From assembly GCA_018806985.1 (NCBI GenBank), contig JADANN010000468.1, forward strand, positions 3,297,072 to 3,361,071: a DNA stretch of 64,000 bases, written 5' to 3'. This document shows, piece after piece, positions 1-13,500 of this stretch. Under the pieces are notes generated by a model. The model did not search any database. It had not been told where the DNA came from and was given only the letters and a program-made list of their open reading frames with translations. Positions within the stretch are counted from its first letter, which is position 1. Every line of letters starts with the position of its first letter. Both the position numbers and the translations under genes were made by a program. The DNA comes from Angiostrongylus vasorum (lineage: Eukaryota; Nematoda; Chromadorea; Rhabditida; Metastrongylidae).

Positions 1-869
1 TGACGCTCCCTGAAATCGCAGGATAGTCCGTACTAGAATCTCTCTAGGTCTTTGCCGTAAACAGTGGCTGGAGTTCATGTATTAGAAGAAGCTTTCCACA
101 AGAATGTCTTGCACCATTTTATCGACTATAGAGGGATTGGAGGCTTAGTTTTCTGGGACGGCATCAATCATCGACCACACTCATGTGTGACTTTGATGAA
201 GTTTTTTTCCTCCAAAGTTTTTGAAAGGCTTCGTTGAGGAGTTTATACATCACTTGCTAATTTTCGTTCAAAATTGGTACTTCTCTTCAAAACGATTTCT
301 TGCATAAGCATACTTGACACACAATGCAGTATTCTGAAATCGGGATACATTCGTTTATGGTTGAAAAATCTTGTAACGAGCAGCTGTATGCTCTGTAATC
401 CCATTAACCAATGAATAATTCTGGCAGGCGCTCTCATTTCGCCTCTTTCGCGTAGCACCTACCCAGCGAGCTCTGCTCACTTAGACACGTGATGTGCATC
501 GTTTTTATTCGTATGCGAGATTTTGTTTCTAGCACTTTTAGTGAAAAGGATATTTAAGTATAAGTCTCCAGAACCTACCTTTGATTACTCTGAGTTGCGT
601 TGGCCTTACTTGTTTTAGGCGGATCGGGATCTGTGATTTCCATACTAGTCCAGTGATAACTAAAAAGAATACCTACTAAGGTATAACACTTAGATTAACC
701 GTAGTGTGTAGGTCCACATGCGCGTTGAGGATCCGTATTTTTGTCTCCTTATGGCATGTTAAATGCCAATCGGGAGTGGTTTGCCCTAACTCACATTCTA
801 GGGCGTTGTAAGATAGTTGCAACGAGTAGTCGGTGGACCTTCCGGGCTGAGGTTTTGCGCATCCTAAGG
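1..869. other. Upstream rae-1 intron, unassigned
   Basis: The gene continues upstream, so this is presumably intron. The short open frames show no recognised domain, and I see no RAE1-like exon here. Confidence 0.5.
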
Positions 870-1051
870 CATTTCCATGACATCACAATTCCTGCAATTA
901 ATAGAACGTCCGATGAAGGCCACATGCTAGATACCTTAATCTATATTGGGAGAAATTAGACATTTCCATGACATCACAATTCCTGCAATTAATAGAACGT
1001 CCGATGAAGGCCACATGCTAGATACCTTAATCTATATTGGGAGAAATTAGA
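870..1051. repeat. Perfect 91-bp tandem duplication
   Basis: Bases 870-960 are repeated exactly at 961-1051, starting CATTTCCATGACATC and ending GGGAGAAATTAGA. No mismatches were seen, so the event is recent or an assembly artefact. It lies in the presumed upstream intron of rae-1. Confidence 0.95.
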
Positions 1052-1450
1052 TTAAAAGAAATAAGCGAACTATGAGCGCAAGCGTCATGTATTTCCTAGC
1101 ACAGATCACGTGGCTGCTCTCTGCAAATAATAGTGTTGAATAGGTTAACAGTTTGTGTCTGTGGGAGTTTCGCTGTTTTCACCCATCTTAATTAAAATCT
1201 TATCATTTCAGCAGTCACCGTGGTTTTTTTATTGTTGACTTCTCAGTTTTGCCTTCATTTCACAGAATAGATTTTTGAGCAAAAGCATTAAAATTGCTAG
1301 AAACTACAGCATGGTTTTGTGGTATCTGTCAGCTGCAATTATCATTATTTTGCTGTACATATCTGTGCTATATTTGGTGTTCGTGATTTGTTGCTCGGCT
1401 TAAACGGCTCATTTTTTTCTCATAAGTCTCTCATAATAGCCTATTTTCAG

Positions 1451-1588
1451 CTTCCAGAGCGAGTATACTGCGCTGACGTTTTATACCCAATGGCAGCAGT
1501 GGGTTTGGCAAACCGTCATATCAAAGTGTACAATTTAGAGAATGGTCCTCAAGAAGTAAAAGATATTGAGAGCCAACTCAAATTTCAG
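1451..1588 (+). CDS. rae-1: rae-1 exon (first in window)
   Basis: 46 codons in phase 0, from [10 protein letters not shown] to SQLKFQ. The acceptor is a pyrimidine-rich stretch ending TTTTCAG at 1450; the donor GTGAGT starts at 1589. This is WD-repeat sequence carrying the RAE1 signature [10 protein letters not shown]. Confidence 0.93.
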
Positions 1589-4500
1589 GTGAGTGACCTG
1601 GCTTTAACACAGTTTGTTCGCCTTTGTTCAACTCCAATTTTTCATGCCGTCCATTTGCTTGAAAACTTTCTTCGTATCAAATTATCGCAGTTGGTTCGCA
1701 AACTAGACTAATAGTGCTTCAATTGAGTGGTTCATTGTTATATGTAATTTATTATTTTTTCTTGTGGATTCTATTTTGTATCTTCAGTAATTCTTGTGAA
1801 GAATAAGTCACGTATTCCACCCACTGATGGTGTGATCATAAAGTATTATTACAATTTATGATTGGTTTCTGTATCTTGGCATGCTTTCAGCATAGATGTG
1901 TTTCGATTTTCAAAGATAAGACGAACTCAATGCCGTGCGGTTTTGCTGTAGGATCAATAGAGGGTAAGCATCTTTTTTTTCTTTTGTGGTGACCGTGGTG
2001 AATAGCGAGGTTTTCTCTTCGTCTAATCCTACTGGTGATTACGGATCAAAAATTTTCTGGAATGCACGGTATTTTGGTGAAAAAATTTCCCAAAATCACT
2101 ATATTTGTTGGCCATAGCTTTCTTCCAATATGCATTCAAATTTCATTTCCATAATTATCTAGAGATGATGGTTCCACAATATTTTTCACTCACAATGGTA
2201 ATGATGTAGGCTGTATACGTACTAGCTATTAATTTAATCACATGTGTATGTGGACGATATCAGATTTGGTTTTTTTTAGCCGCAAAAGCATTCATAGGAA
2301 CGAAAAATGAAGTCAGTTGACGTGGCGATGTTAAGCGATTACTTCGCTGGAATCTGATTGTTCGCATTGTCTGATCGTTATGCTAGTATGATCGACGTCA
2401 ACTGATTCGTGGGAAACGACTTTTCGCCTATCATATGTCAACTTTTAGAGTATTACATAGCGAAAACCACACTTATAACACTGCTACTAACATTATTAAT
2501 ATGCTGAAGAAGACGGATATACTGTTTTTTTGCTTAATCATAAAAACTGCCTGTTCATTTATGAAGAACCTTATTTATTTCACTTGGATTTAGTTTTTTT
2601 TCTTCTTCATAACGATCCCTCACATCTACTGTTCCGAAGCTAGTACTACTCACATTCGATTCGTTTGCTCGCATTCATTGTTCACGAACACGAGACACGT
2701 GTGGCTTAGGCTGCTGCCTGAGGATTTTCATTTCATCTTGAATGTCGTAGAATGCTGGTCGAGTGGATTCTAACTGGCGTGCTGAGGTAGCCTGGTTAGA
2801 GCGTTTGCAATTGGATTTCAGAGAGTAATTTTTTCCCGAATTAATTTTTTTCCCAAATAAGTCCGGTACCAATATTGCGACCCCGGAGGAATTAGAAGCC
2901 CGCTGAGCGCGGAGCGGATCGAATCAGCACCGTGTTCGTGAAGACTGGCATCACTACCACTGAGCTATCTGCCCCCTCTTGATTTTATAGTATGTAAAAA
3001 AGTGGAAAAGCAATGGAAAGTAGGTATAGGTAAAGTATTGTTGCAGGTTTTTTTCGAGTAGTACTAGCGGTATTTACTTGAAATTTTATGAATCGAACAT
3101 ATTTTTCGCTTTCGCGTGCGTTCGTGGAAAAAGATGGGGGGCGAAAACTTAAGCAATAATGCGTTTTATTTATGTATTAGTACACCATTGTAAATTTTAT
3201 ATCTTGTGTAAAAGTGGTGGGATCTACTAAATGTTATGGTGAAGAGTTCCAATCACGGTATGTTCATAAAAGTTCTCTGTATAGTCATGTGTCATATATT
3301 GACTGTTCCTCACCTTTGATACCGAAATTTCACCAGGGTCTGGCGGTAGAGTGGCAGTGATGTGAGAGCATTGATGTCTTTTTCTAAGCATAACTTAGGA
3401 AATACCTCTTTTAGATCGTCGTATACCTGTAGAATGGAAGAGTACTGAAAGGGCGAAGAATACTGAAAGTCCTATTGTTTTATCAAGAACGAACCAATAC
3501 AACCTAGAATATTCGATCAACATTGAAATCCACTTAAGCGAGTATTTGTTCAGAAGACAGAACCGTGACTTTACATACATGTAGCCAACCAGCTGATAAC
3601 CCCGAATTTCTGCTTCGTTCTCAATAACACAACAGTTCCCATGGCTTCGCTATGTGGTTGATATTTAGCCTTAGTCGCATTGCGAATTTTGTGCACTAGC
3701 CAAAAAGCACTAGGAGGCCGGAAATTGCTGTTCATACCTTTGATAACTGTCACGTTTCAGGAACTGGGACAGTATACATCGAAAACGTCTCACGTGTAAA
3801 CTAGTTATATGATGGGAAAACTTGACATTTGGAAAAAAAAGAAGTTTAGAATGAACTTCCAAGGACGTAAACGTTTTCACTCTGGCGTATTCATGTCCAC
3901 CAGATGTGCTCGTAACATACAATTTACGAATCGCAAAAGGCTGTACTCGCTGTGGGCATCATGGTACAAGATAGAAAGCCTCTATGGACGAAGATCGCGA
4001 AGGGAAGACATGACTGAAGAATATTCTGTAACGCTCACGATTTGTAAACATGGGTCATCCAAGTGTTCAAGTAATAAATACTAGCCGGAAACATAGTTCA
4101 AAAACTTCAATGCTTTTTCTCCAATGCGCAAACAAGAAGTTGGTATTGTAGCATCTACTAGCACATAATAGCTGATGTTTCGGCGTTTTCGTCTTCTTCA
4201 GAGCCTTGAAAGGTCAAATTGAAATGCAATCTGTTAAGCCAAACACTTTCATAACCTTAGCAGATGCGACTTAACACAAATTTCCATTCGCATATTAAAC
4301 AGCTTCTTTTAAACACTTACCGATTATTCATTTAAGGTTTCCCAGTTAATTGGTGGCGAGCAGCCGCACAGAGTAAACACGGACGAGGAATGTGCCTGGG
4401 TCAGGTCATAGAAAAAGCCTGGGGTATGGGGGCTAGGTTACGCGTGATGGGAAGGCACTCATCCTGAGGTGTATTCCTGAATTTTTAGAATTAATCAAAA

Positions 4501-7500
4501 CGGCCTCAAGAGTTTTACGCGCTGATGTTTTGAATTCTTGTGCAGGGAGTAGTGATTTTCACTTCAAAATCTTCGTTATGTTTCTTTGCTCTCTACTCGC
4601 CTAGTGGAGTTTTTTGGTTTCGATTTAAATTTAGCGACTATTTGTTCTCTTAAACGGAAACAGAGAAGTCTACCCGTTTCGCCAATGTATTCGTTCCCAC
4701 GTGCTTCACAAAAGAAATCCTTGAAAGTGGCGCGACTGCTAACCATTTCGAACAGCTGTAGCTCTTTGGGTTTGGCGAAGAAGAAAAACCGCGCCCCTAA
4801 ACGATAATACTATCGAGAATAAGGTCCCGTGTATCCTGCCCCTTTTTCAAACAAAATAAGTGCAGCTATAAAACGTTGCTTAGGAAGGGCCGGTTTTGAG
4901 AATTTGGTAACAGTGATAAAAATACCACTAGACGCTAGGACGCCAGCTAGTTCGTAACCGTCTATATGCTGTCTGTTTACAATGAGCCAGACACATTCCT
5001 CGCCCATGTTATGCTCTGTGCGGCTGCGTTCCACCAATTAACTAGAATACTTACAACGAATGAAACGCTAGGTGTTTAAAAGAAGTTGTTTATTAAGCTA
5101 ATGAAAATTTATGCTTCAAGTCTTACCTGCAAGGTTTATGAAAGTGTTTAGCTGAGTCGATTGCATGTCATTGGACTGTTCCATACTCTGAAGAAGGCGA
5201 AACTGCAGAGACATGAGCTGTTGTGTGCTAATAAATGCCATAATACCAACCCCACGTTCACTCACTGAAAAAAAAGCGGTGAATAATTCAATGAATGCCA
5301 AAGTTGTTAAAAAAGTCGGTCTTGGGAATAGTTCAGAACTAACAATCGGTTTTTTTATCCATATCATTTGCTTTAAAATCACAAAGTAGCACATGACAGG
5401 GGAAAGGTGCAATAAGCACTGAGTAGTTTTTTTCGACAAGATCTTAAAACGCCGTTTTGTTCAACAATGTGGAAGGATCATGTTTAAGCATGTTTGAGAA
5501 CGAGGTTTTAACCGTAACTTCAAGACCGCTATTATGCCGTAGACGTCCGTTATGGCAAGAACTGAGAAATTTTTTATTTCTAAACCTGGTGGAAATTTTA
5601 AGTTGCACGGAAACAGTTAAACGTTGGAGATGTTTCGATTTAGTAACATCCTACTTTCATGAAAATTTGAGTGGTCCATCTTAACGAGTAGTGCGTGCTT
5701 TATCACCGTTTCCATCTATATCTTTCTCATATGATGTTCGTCTATGGTGACGATTTCTACTCCCATTGCATGATCCAGAAATCGTTTCCTGCCGCAAATG
5801 CATTTGAAAACCTCGTGCACATCTGCGCACCCTATAGGTTGCCATCCTACCTGTTAGAGCCATTACATTGTTCTTCTCGTCCATCTATCGTCACTTATTA
5901 CATAGCTGGCTCCTTTAGGTTTCCTGTTCGACGTATCATTCTCTAGAACAAATTGTTTTCCAGAGATCTGAACCTATCTGGTTTGGTATTATTTATGCCG
6001 ACCATGTTTTAGGAGATGCTGTTCAAGCTTTCGTGATTGGGACGTTAAATCTAAGACGTTGCCAAATTCTGTATTTCAGCTCCATCACAAGGCTTTGGGC
6101 AACCTGTTAAGCGAAAAATACGAGCGTGGAATGTTAGATACAACAGCTGATCAATGTCTTCTCTGAGAGGCGTGAAGGCGGCGGCCTATGCTTTCCTTCT
6201 TCATCTGCTCAGTTCCTCTTTGATGTGATTTTCCAAATTAGTGGAATACTCTAATTATTAGTAGAACGTTATTCTTGAAATCAAAAAGACTATCTACTCG
6301 GTCTGTTTTCCAGAGTATCGTGCACATATTCATGAGCCGGATTTTCTTCCGCCCTATCCTTTTCCTCTCCTTATTCAATTATTTAGGTAGTATTTACCGT
6401 CAAAATCCATGCGCCTTTCTCCATCAAATCACATCAGTATCCATGTATGCAGTGTATCGATAAATATCTTTCGCGAGAAAGTGAGGCTCTGTCACATGAA
6501 GATGGAAATGGTAGTTGGCGATGGAATAGTATTGTCGTATGCAGTTGCGATAACGGTCACATAAACCTACTGCTCTTGAAGAACGGATCTAGTCTTTAGT
6601 CGACGCAGTTTTCACGTATTTCAACACGGCGTAAGGCAAAAATAGTACGCTTTTTACACAGACTTCTTCAGTACTCGACACCGTCGAACGTTTTCGCAGT
6701 CAACAGTAGGTTAGGATAAGGGGAAGGTGATATTCTTCATAGATCTGGATAGACTTTGGATGTGGTCTGTGCAGTAGAGTTTGTCAGCATCCTGATTGCT
6801 CAGCTTGCTGTGGTAAATTCAAAGTGTGTGCTATGCACGACGGGATAATCTTCGTGAAGAGCTCGTGGAGTGCATTCAACAGGCCATGTGGGTGTGGTGT
6901 GCTGCTGTTGATTTGCTGCTGTTTTATTTTTCTCATTGTTCTTAAGAATGTCAAGGTAGCCTCCTAGCCGAGCTTTTCCTGCTCGTTACCTTGTCGCCCA
7001 GAGGAGGGTTTGCCCTCCCTTGTGACCAGTTTGCTACCAGGATTCCTGGTATACGTGTTCGCTTAGCTGGACTGTCGAAGTGTCGAGCTCCCTTTGAATA
7101 GTCTAATGAGGGAGAAACCAATACTATCTTTACACACCTAGGAATGTCTCCGAGTCGTGATAAAGAGGTAAGAAACTATATACGGTGACATAATGTCGTG
7201 GAATTGGAACAGAATTTTGACGACAGCATTGTTTCTGGATGTTATTGTTTAATACTACAACGCTTTGTTTCGATTTTCTTCTGTAGCGTTGTGATATTGT
7301 ACTTTGTAATTCTTCGTATTCTTGTTGAGAAAACACGAGGTGTTATTTTTATTCTTTATTAACGAACAAGCTGACGTTTTGGTGGATTTCGCCCTCCTCA
7401 GAGTCTGGAAAGGTCAAGTTGACAGCAACCCGTTCGGCCAAACACTTCCATAACCAAACAGAGAAAACGCTAAACCAAGATTTCAATCACATTGAACACA

Positions 7501-10500
7501 AAATAGCTTCTTTGCACACTCAACGCTTTCTATAAGGCTTCCACTGAGTATGTCGTGTGGAGACCAACCGCACAGAATTCACATGGAAGCGTAATGTGCC
7601 ACTCCCATCAGAATAACAGGCCTATATATTGCCTAATATCACCGTGATAGTGAGGCATTCTTCACTGCGGTTCATTTTCGGATTTCTGGATTTGGTCCAG
7701 AACGCCTCGAGAGTTTTGCGCTCTTGTGTTCGCGATTCCCGTGCGAGGATCGTGACCTGTACTTCAAAGTCCTTCCCTTTATGTCTCTGGGTCCTATGCG
7801 TGCCTAGTGGGGGTATTTGGTTTACGTTTACCGACTAGGTGTTCTTTTATGCGGACACAGAGTGATCTACCCGTTTCGCCAGTGTATTATCCTACCCTTC
7901 ATCTCAAATGATGTAAGTGCAGCTATAAAACGCTGCTTAAGAAGGACGGGCCCAGAGAACTCGGTAAACGTAGTTAAAATGCCACCGAGTACTCTTGGGC
8001 GCCAGCTAGTTCGCAACCGCCTATATGACCGTCTATGTATAACGAAAAACTGCATAATTTGCCCTAACGGTAGAGACGGTAGAGACGGTGATTGTATGAG
8101 CTCGGGTACAGTTTATCTGATCTCTTGTAAGGGGGTGCGGAGACGAGTACATTGGCAAAAAGGGCAGACCACTCTGTGTCCGCATAAAAGAACACCTAGT
8201 CGGCAAACGTAAACCAAATACACCACTGGGTACGCAAAGGACCCAGAGACATAACGGGAAGGACTTTGAAGTACGTGGCAGGATCCTCGCACAGGGATCG
8301 AGAACACAAGCGCGCAGAACTCTCGAGGCGTTCTAGATTAATTCCAGAAATCCGAAAATGAACCGCAGGGAAGAATGTCTCATTATTACGCGTGATATTG
8401 GGCAATATATAAGCCTATTATGCCTATTATTCTGATGAGAGGGGCACATTACGCTTCCATGTGACCACTAGCATTTACTTATTTTGAAAAAGATATCCAC
8501 ACGTGCACATACTGACATATACACACGTATATGTATGTACATACTATATGTATATATGTAGATGTATGTGTATTTGTATATGTATACATATGTATATATA
8601 TTTATTTATTTGTATATGTTGCTTTCTTACATCCTTCATTCGGTTCGTTCTCTTACATTAATTATCCAGTAAAGTGTAGAGATTTGCATCTGGTTCACTG
8701 ATATCGTCGGGTGCTACTCGAGCGCTAGTCCTCTGTAGAATCTTAGGATGCCTGTATGTTGCCTTCATAGGTCTTTACCATAAGCAATCACCACCAGTTA
8801 GCCGAACGCGGCAGGTCAGGGGGACTTGATTTGTCCTGGACAGAAAGGAGCTATAATCGTTGGTTTATTTTTTTAAACATATCCTCGTTTTCATGTTATG
8901 CGTATCAGAGCACTTCTTCCATTCGATTTGTTGTTCTGCTCCTTCACAGTATTTGGAATTTTTTCACTATTTATTTTTTTACTTATTTTGCCACTATGAA
9001 ATTCGATATTTCTAGGCAATAAATTACTTTTTTTCTACTTTTTTTTCTTTGAAAATTCGAATTTCGAGTAAATTTGTTGTACTTTAAGGAAATCATATTT
9101 ACCTTTGGAAATCATGAAACATTTCGTCCACAAAATTGGCAAGTTTTTCAGGTTCCGTAGTATTCCATTTAACGAGAAATTATCAGCAGTTGTCAAAAGA
9201 TTTTTCCTGTTATGGATTTGTTATTTTTTGCTGATAATGGCCATATTAAGGTCGCGTTGGTATTCACTATGTGGAAACCGCCAATCCCAAAGACAATTTC
9301 ACTTTTAAATGTCATCGATCGGCAGAGGTTATCAATGGGTTTCAAGAGATTTTTGGGGTAACGTTTTATTTGCAGTTGTTGATTTTTTTTAAATTAAGGT
9401 CTTACTTTGTCTCATTAAACGTGATAAATACTTGGACGACCTACACGCAACACATTTGATTTGAGTGCATTCATCTTTTATAAGCATATTTAGTATGCAG
9501 AGAAGTATGAGATTGGGGACGTAAGGGCTCCATAGGAAATTTTTATATGCATTAATATATATATGTGTATATATATAATATATATATATATGTATACATA
9601 CATATATATATATATATATATGAATTTTGAAACAATAAGGATAGTTAATGGATAGCTGGACGATGTTTTGATGAGAAAGAGAGCGATATAGCCTATATGT
9701 GGACATGCCTAAAATCCCAAAAATTTTGATAGTTGCCGTTTGGTGCTGTATTAGAATTTACTCCCTCCTTAAGCCCTTGTCAGCTTTATTTACTCATTTT
9801 CGTTCACACTAGGATTCGTGTTCTGATCTGAATAAACATGGGAACAAACAATATTTTCTTTCGTGGCGTAATTGTGAGGACAGCAATATTTTCTTTTTTT
9901 GGCGTTTCGTTTCCTTTTTTCTGGGCAGCCGAGCATTACTGTGAGACCTCTATCTTGAGCCCAATTAGATACGCTCGTTTAAGTTTGAAATTGATCTGAG
10001 CTTTGATCCTTTACCTGTTCTTGTTTTGTAAATGTTGGGCCATTCTTGACGATATACGTTGATCTAAACGTACATACAGCCTGGAATAGTTTTGGTTTCT
10101 GATTATAAGCAAATGTTTCTCAGCGGAAAGTAAACTTTATTTGCTGGGAATGAAGTGCAGTTCTAATTTTTCCTGCTGGTGACCGATCTTTTTTTCCACT
10201 TTTTTTCTCCACGGTGCTTGTATTTCGAAAAGCAGAGCGATTGAACAAACAAGATTTCGTTCAGCAAGTCGCGATGTTCCCAAAAAGCACAATGCAGCTG
10301 TTTCGCTTATGTTAAAATTTTTTAAAGAGTCTCAACCATTCTGTCAGCATGTGTTGATCTTTGGTTCTAAAAAAACTAATCTTAGTATCCTGTAAGAAAA
10401 TGCATGTATCGTTAGACCTTCTTTAAACTTATCAAGTTCTCATTCACTCTAATGATCGAGGAGCTATTGGCAGTTTTCCAGGAACTCACATCTTCGCGAA

Positions 10501-13500
10501 CTTATTTAAACTTTAATGTTGACGCTTTTTTTCAGGCTAGCATTCAAGCTGAGGTGAAATTAGTATTAAGGGGGTGGAGGAGAATTTCAATAAATGTCCC
10601 CCTGACACATGAATTCACCTGTATCACCTGTAATCACCTGTAGTCCTGTTGGTCGTCGAGTGACTCGAGCGGGCGCCAGTAAATCTTCCATTTTTCCCTG
10701 TCACGGGCAAGAGTAGCCCAGTCGGTTCTGTTCGCTCTAGGGACTCGTCGAGCATCATATCTTTCTTCTAGGCTCTTCGTGAAGAACTCTGACCATCGCA
10801 TCGGCGGTCTTCTTGCAGTACGTTTAACATCCCGAGGAACACAGCAACTAACGGCTCTTGTCCATCGGTTGTCACTCATACGCATTACGTGTCCGGCCCA
10901 CCTTATCTTCGACTGATTGGCGTACAAAACGGCATCTTTGATTTTTTGATCGTTGACGCAGGTCGGAGCTTCGGATCCCTTCCCTTAGTTGCGTGGCACG
11001 GGATACTCGTAGCATCGTCCTTTCGACTGCGCGTTCGATAACGCTGAGTGATCTTTCATCCTGCTTACGCAGCGACCAGGTTTCTGACGCATATGTTAGT
11101 GCAGGAAGTACCGTTGAGTCGAAAGTTGAGCATGGAGTCAGGTGTTCTTTATCCTCTTCACTAGATCCTCGGTGCTCTTGAAAGCTTCCCAAGCCGGTCG
11201 TTTCCTTGTGCTCAGCTCTGCTGCTAAGTCGTACAACATGTTGATTTCCCGACCTAGATAAACATAACTGGAGCATTCGGAGACATTTGTACCGTTGAAC
11301 GTGAACGGAGCACACGAAACCAATCCTTTCTGCATGAACATCGTTTTTGCGAGGTTTAGTCGAAGACCAATCATTCCACAGGCATTAGCAAAGTCGGCAA
11401 GCATACGTTCCGCTTGGCTAATGCTTGGTACTATAAGGACGATCTCATCAGCAAAGCGAAGATGGTGTAACTGCCGACCATCGATTTTCACTCCCGTATT
11501 ATCTCATACCAAAGTTCGCATGACGTTCTGGAGGGTCACGGTAAATAATTTTGGCGAGATGGTATCGCCTTGCCTAAGGCCTCTTTTGACGTCAATGTTA
11601 ATATCGTTGTAGAATGGTGATATCTTGGTTGTGAGATTTGTATACAACTCACGAAGAATCTTCATGTACTGAATAGGGACTCCTTGATTGTCAAGGGCTT
11701 CCATGACTGCTTCTATCTCATTTGAATCAAAGGCCTTTTGTAAATCGATGAAATTGAGACCGAGCGGTCTTTTGTACTCTCGCCATACTTCAATAAGTCT
11801 TGTTACCGTGTGGATGTGGTCCATCGTACTATATCCTTTTCGAAACCCTGCTTGCTCACATATCTGTCCTTCGACCAGTGTTCTGTCAACCTTGTTTAGG
11901 ATGACTCGAGTGAGAAGTTTGTAGACGGCAGGCAGCAAGCAGATTGGGCGACAGTTGCCGATATCGTGTAGGTCACCCTTCTTGAACCATAACACGCTCT
12001 TGCTGGTCTTCCACTGAGTGGGGACCTTGCATTCAGACAGGTAACCTGTGAAGAGCCGAGCCAGTGTTTTTAGGAGGACTGACGGAAGGTTCTTCAGGTG
12101 TTCTGATCTTATCCTGTTCAAACCTGGTGCTGTTCGATTTCTCACCGACGAAATGGCATGTCGGATTTCGGAGGGGAGAACCGGTGGTGCAACATATCCA
12201 TCCTCCTTTATTTCATATGACGGAAGGTGGACGTGGCTATTGAAGAGATCTGAGTAGTATTCGTGAATGATTTCCTCCACTGCCTTTCTGGACGCTGTAA
12301 CTGTTCCGTCTTGGCGTCGGAATGCAATCATCTTGGTCTTGTAATTGGCGAAGCTTCGTTGGGCTTTGCGAACGCTTTTCTCAGCCTCTGCAGCTTCGAC
12401 CATTACTCCTGCTCTTCTCTCTTTAAGATCTTCTTTTATCGCCTATCTGAATTATTTTGCAATTTCGGATGTTAGTTCTCGGTTGCCTGCAGCCCGTGCG
12501 ATTCCACGCCGACGTATCAGCTCGATTGTTTCTGAAGACAGACGTCTCTTTGTGACTTTCGAACTCTCAGCTTTCATAGCGCAAACGTGAAGATGATGAA
12601 TGAGCCGATCGTTTTCTTCATCGATGTTATCGACAACGGCATCTTTCCAACGGTCGACTAATGAATTGAATAAGCCCCAGTTTACGGTGGTTCTGGGACT
12701 TCGATTTTTTGAATTTAGCGGCTTTTTTCTCCTTTCCGCGAGAAATAGAAGCTTGCGCGAAGGGGGCGGTGGTCTGATCCCGTGTAGAATTTTGGGACAA
12801 CAGCGATATCGGTTAGGCAAAACCTTCTATATACTACGATGTGGTCTATTTCGTTATGGTACTTTCCATTAGCAGACTCCCCACATCCAGCGTTGAGGGT
12901 GGGACCTCTGGAATTGTGAGTTACCATGGATTGTCTAGGGTCGCTATGATAAACTCGGACAGCCGCTCATCTTGTTCGTTCCATTCTAATCCGTGGGTCC
13001 CAATGTAACGTTCTTCAGACATTCTTCTTCTCCAATCTAGGCGTTGAAATCTCCAATGATGACCTTGAAGAATGTGTGGTCTTCTCTGTAGAACTTCTCC
13101 AAGTCCGTGTAGAACGCTTCGACTTTTTCTTCGTCATAGCTAGACGTCGGCGCGCAAACGACGAAGATTGTCAAAGCTGGTATTTGTCCACATCTTTTAA
13201 TCGTAAACGTCTGACTCGGGTTATAAGTTGTTCGAGTGAAACGATCTTTACCGAGGCCGCCGACTCCTCTACTTTCGCATGTTCGGAGGAACAGTTCTTC
13301 TCCGGTGTCATAGACGGCGTTGAATGGGTGGCGTCGTCTCCGGCCAGGCCGATGACGTTGTGCCTTATCATTCTCGCTTGCATGAACAAGTCTTCCATCG
13401 ACGACTCGGATGCAAGTGTACGTGCATTGTAGGTACAAATCGTCACCGTAGTTCTTTGTAATCCAGGCAGCTTCCATTGGCTCTGAGATTTTAGCAGCCT

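Larger units (their letters stand above)
4126..5263. mobile_element. Foldback Penelope-like element PLE-1 (head-to-head, decayed)
   Basis: The left arm (4126 to about 4720, reading minus) carries PLE 3' sequence and a decayed GIY-YIG region. The right arm (about 4990-5263, reading plus) repeats only the 3' region in inverted order. The centre (4860-4990) matches the pre-GIY-YIG segment of PLE-2. Both arms contain TTCGTCTTCTTCAGAGCC-type or complementary hammerhead sequence. No arm keeps a useful reading frame. Confidence 0.75.
7322..8466. mobile_element. Foldback Penelope-like element PLE-2 (head-to-head)
   Basis: The left arm (7322 to about 7890) reads minus and the right arm (about 8105-8466) reads plus. 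The arms are inverted copies of the GIY-YIG region and of 3' sequence including CATGGAAGCGTAATGTGCC. The centre (7890-8105) encodes [15 protein letters not shown] and [20 protein letters not shown] on plus, continuous with the right arm. Only the left arm reaches the hammerhead; the right arm stops earlier. Confidence 0.8.

Noticed and set aside
8430..8460. Extra hammerhead-like CTGATGAG
   Set aside because: No GAAA or closing stem follows it.
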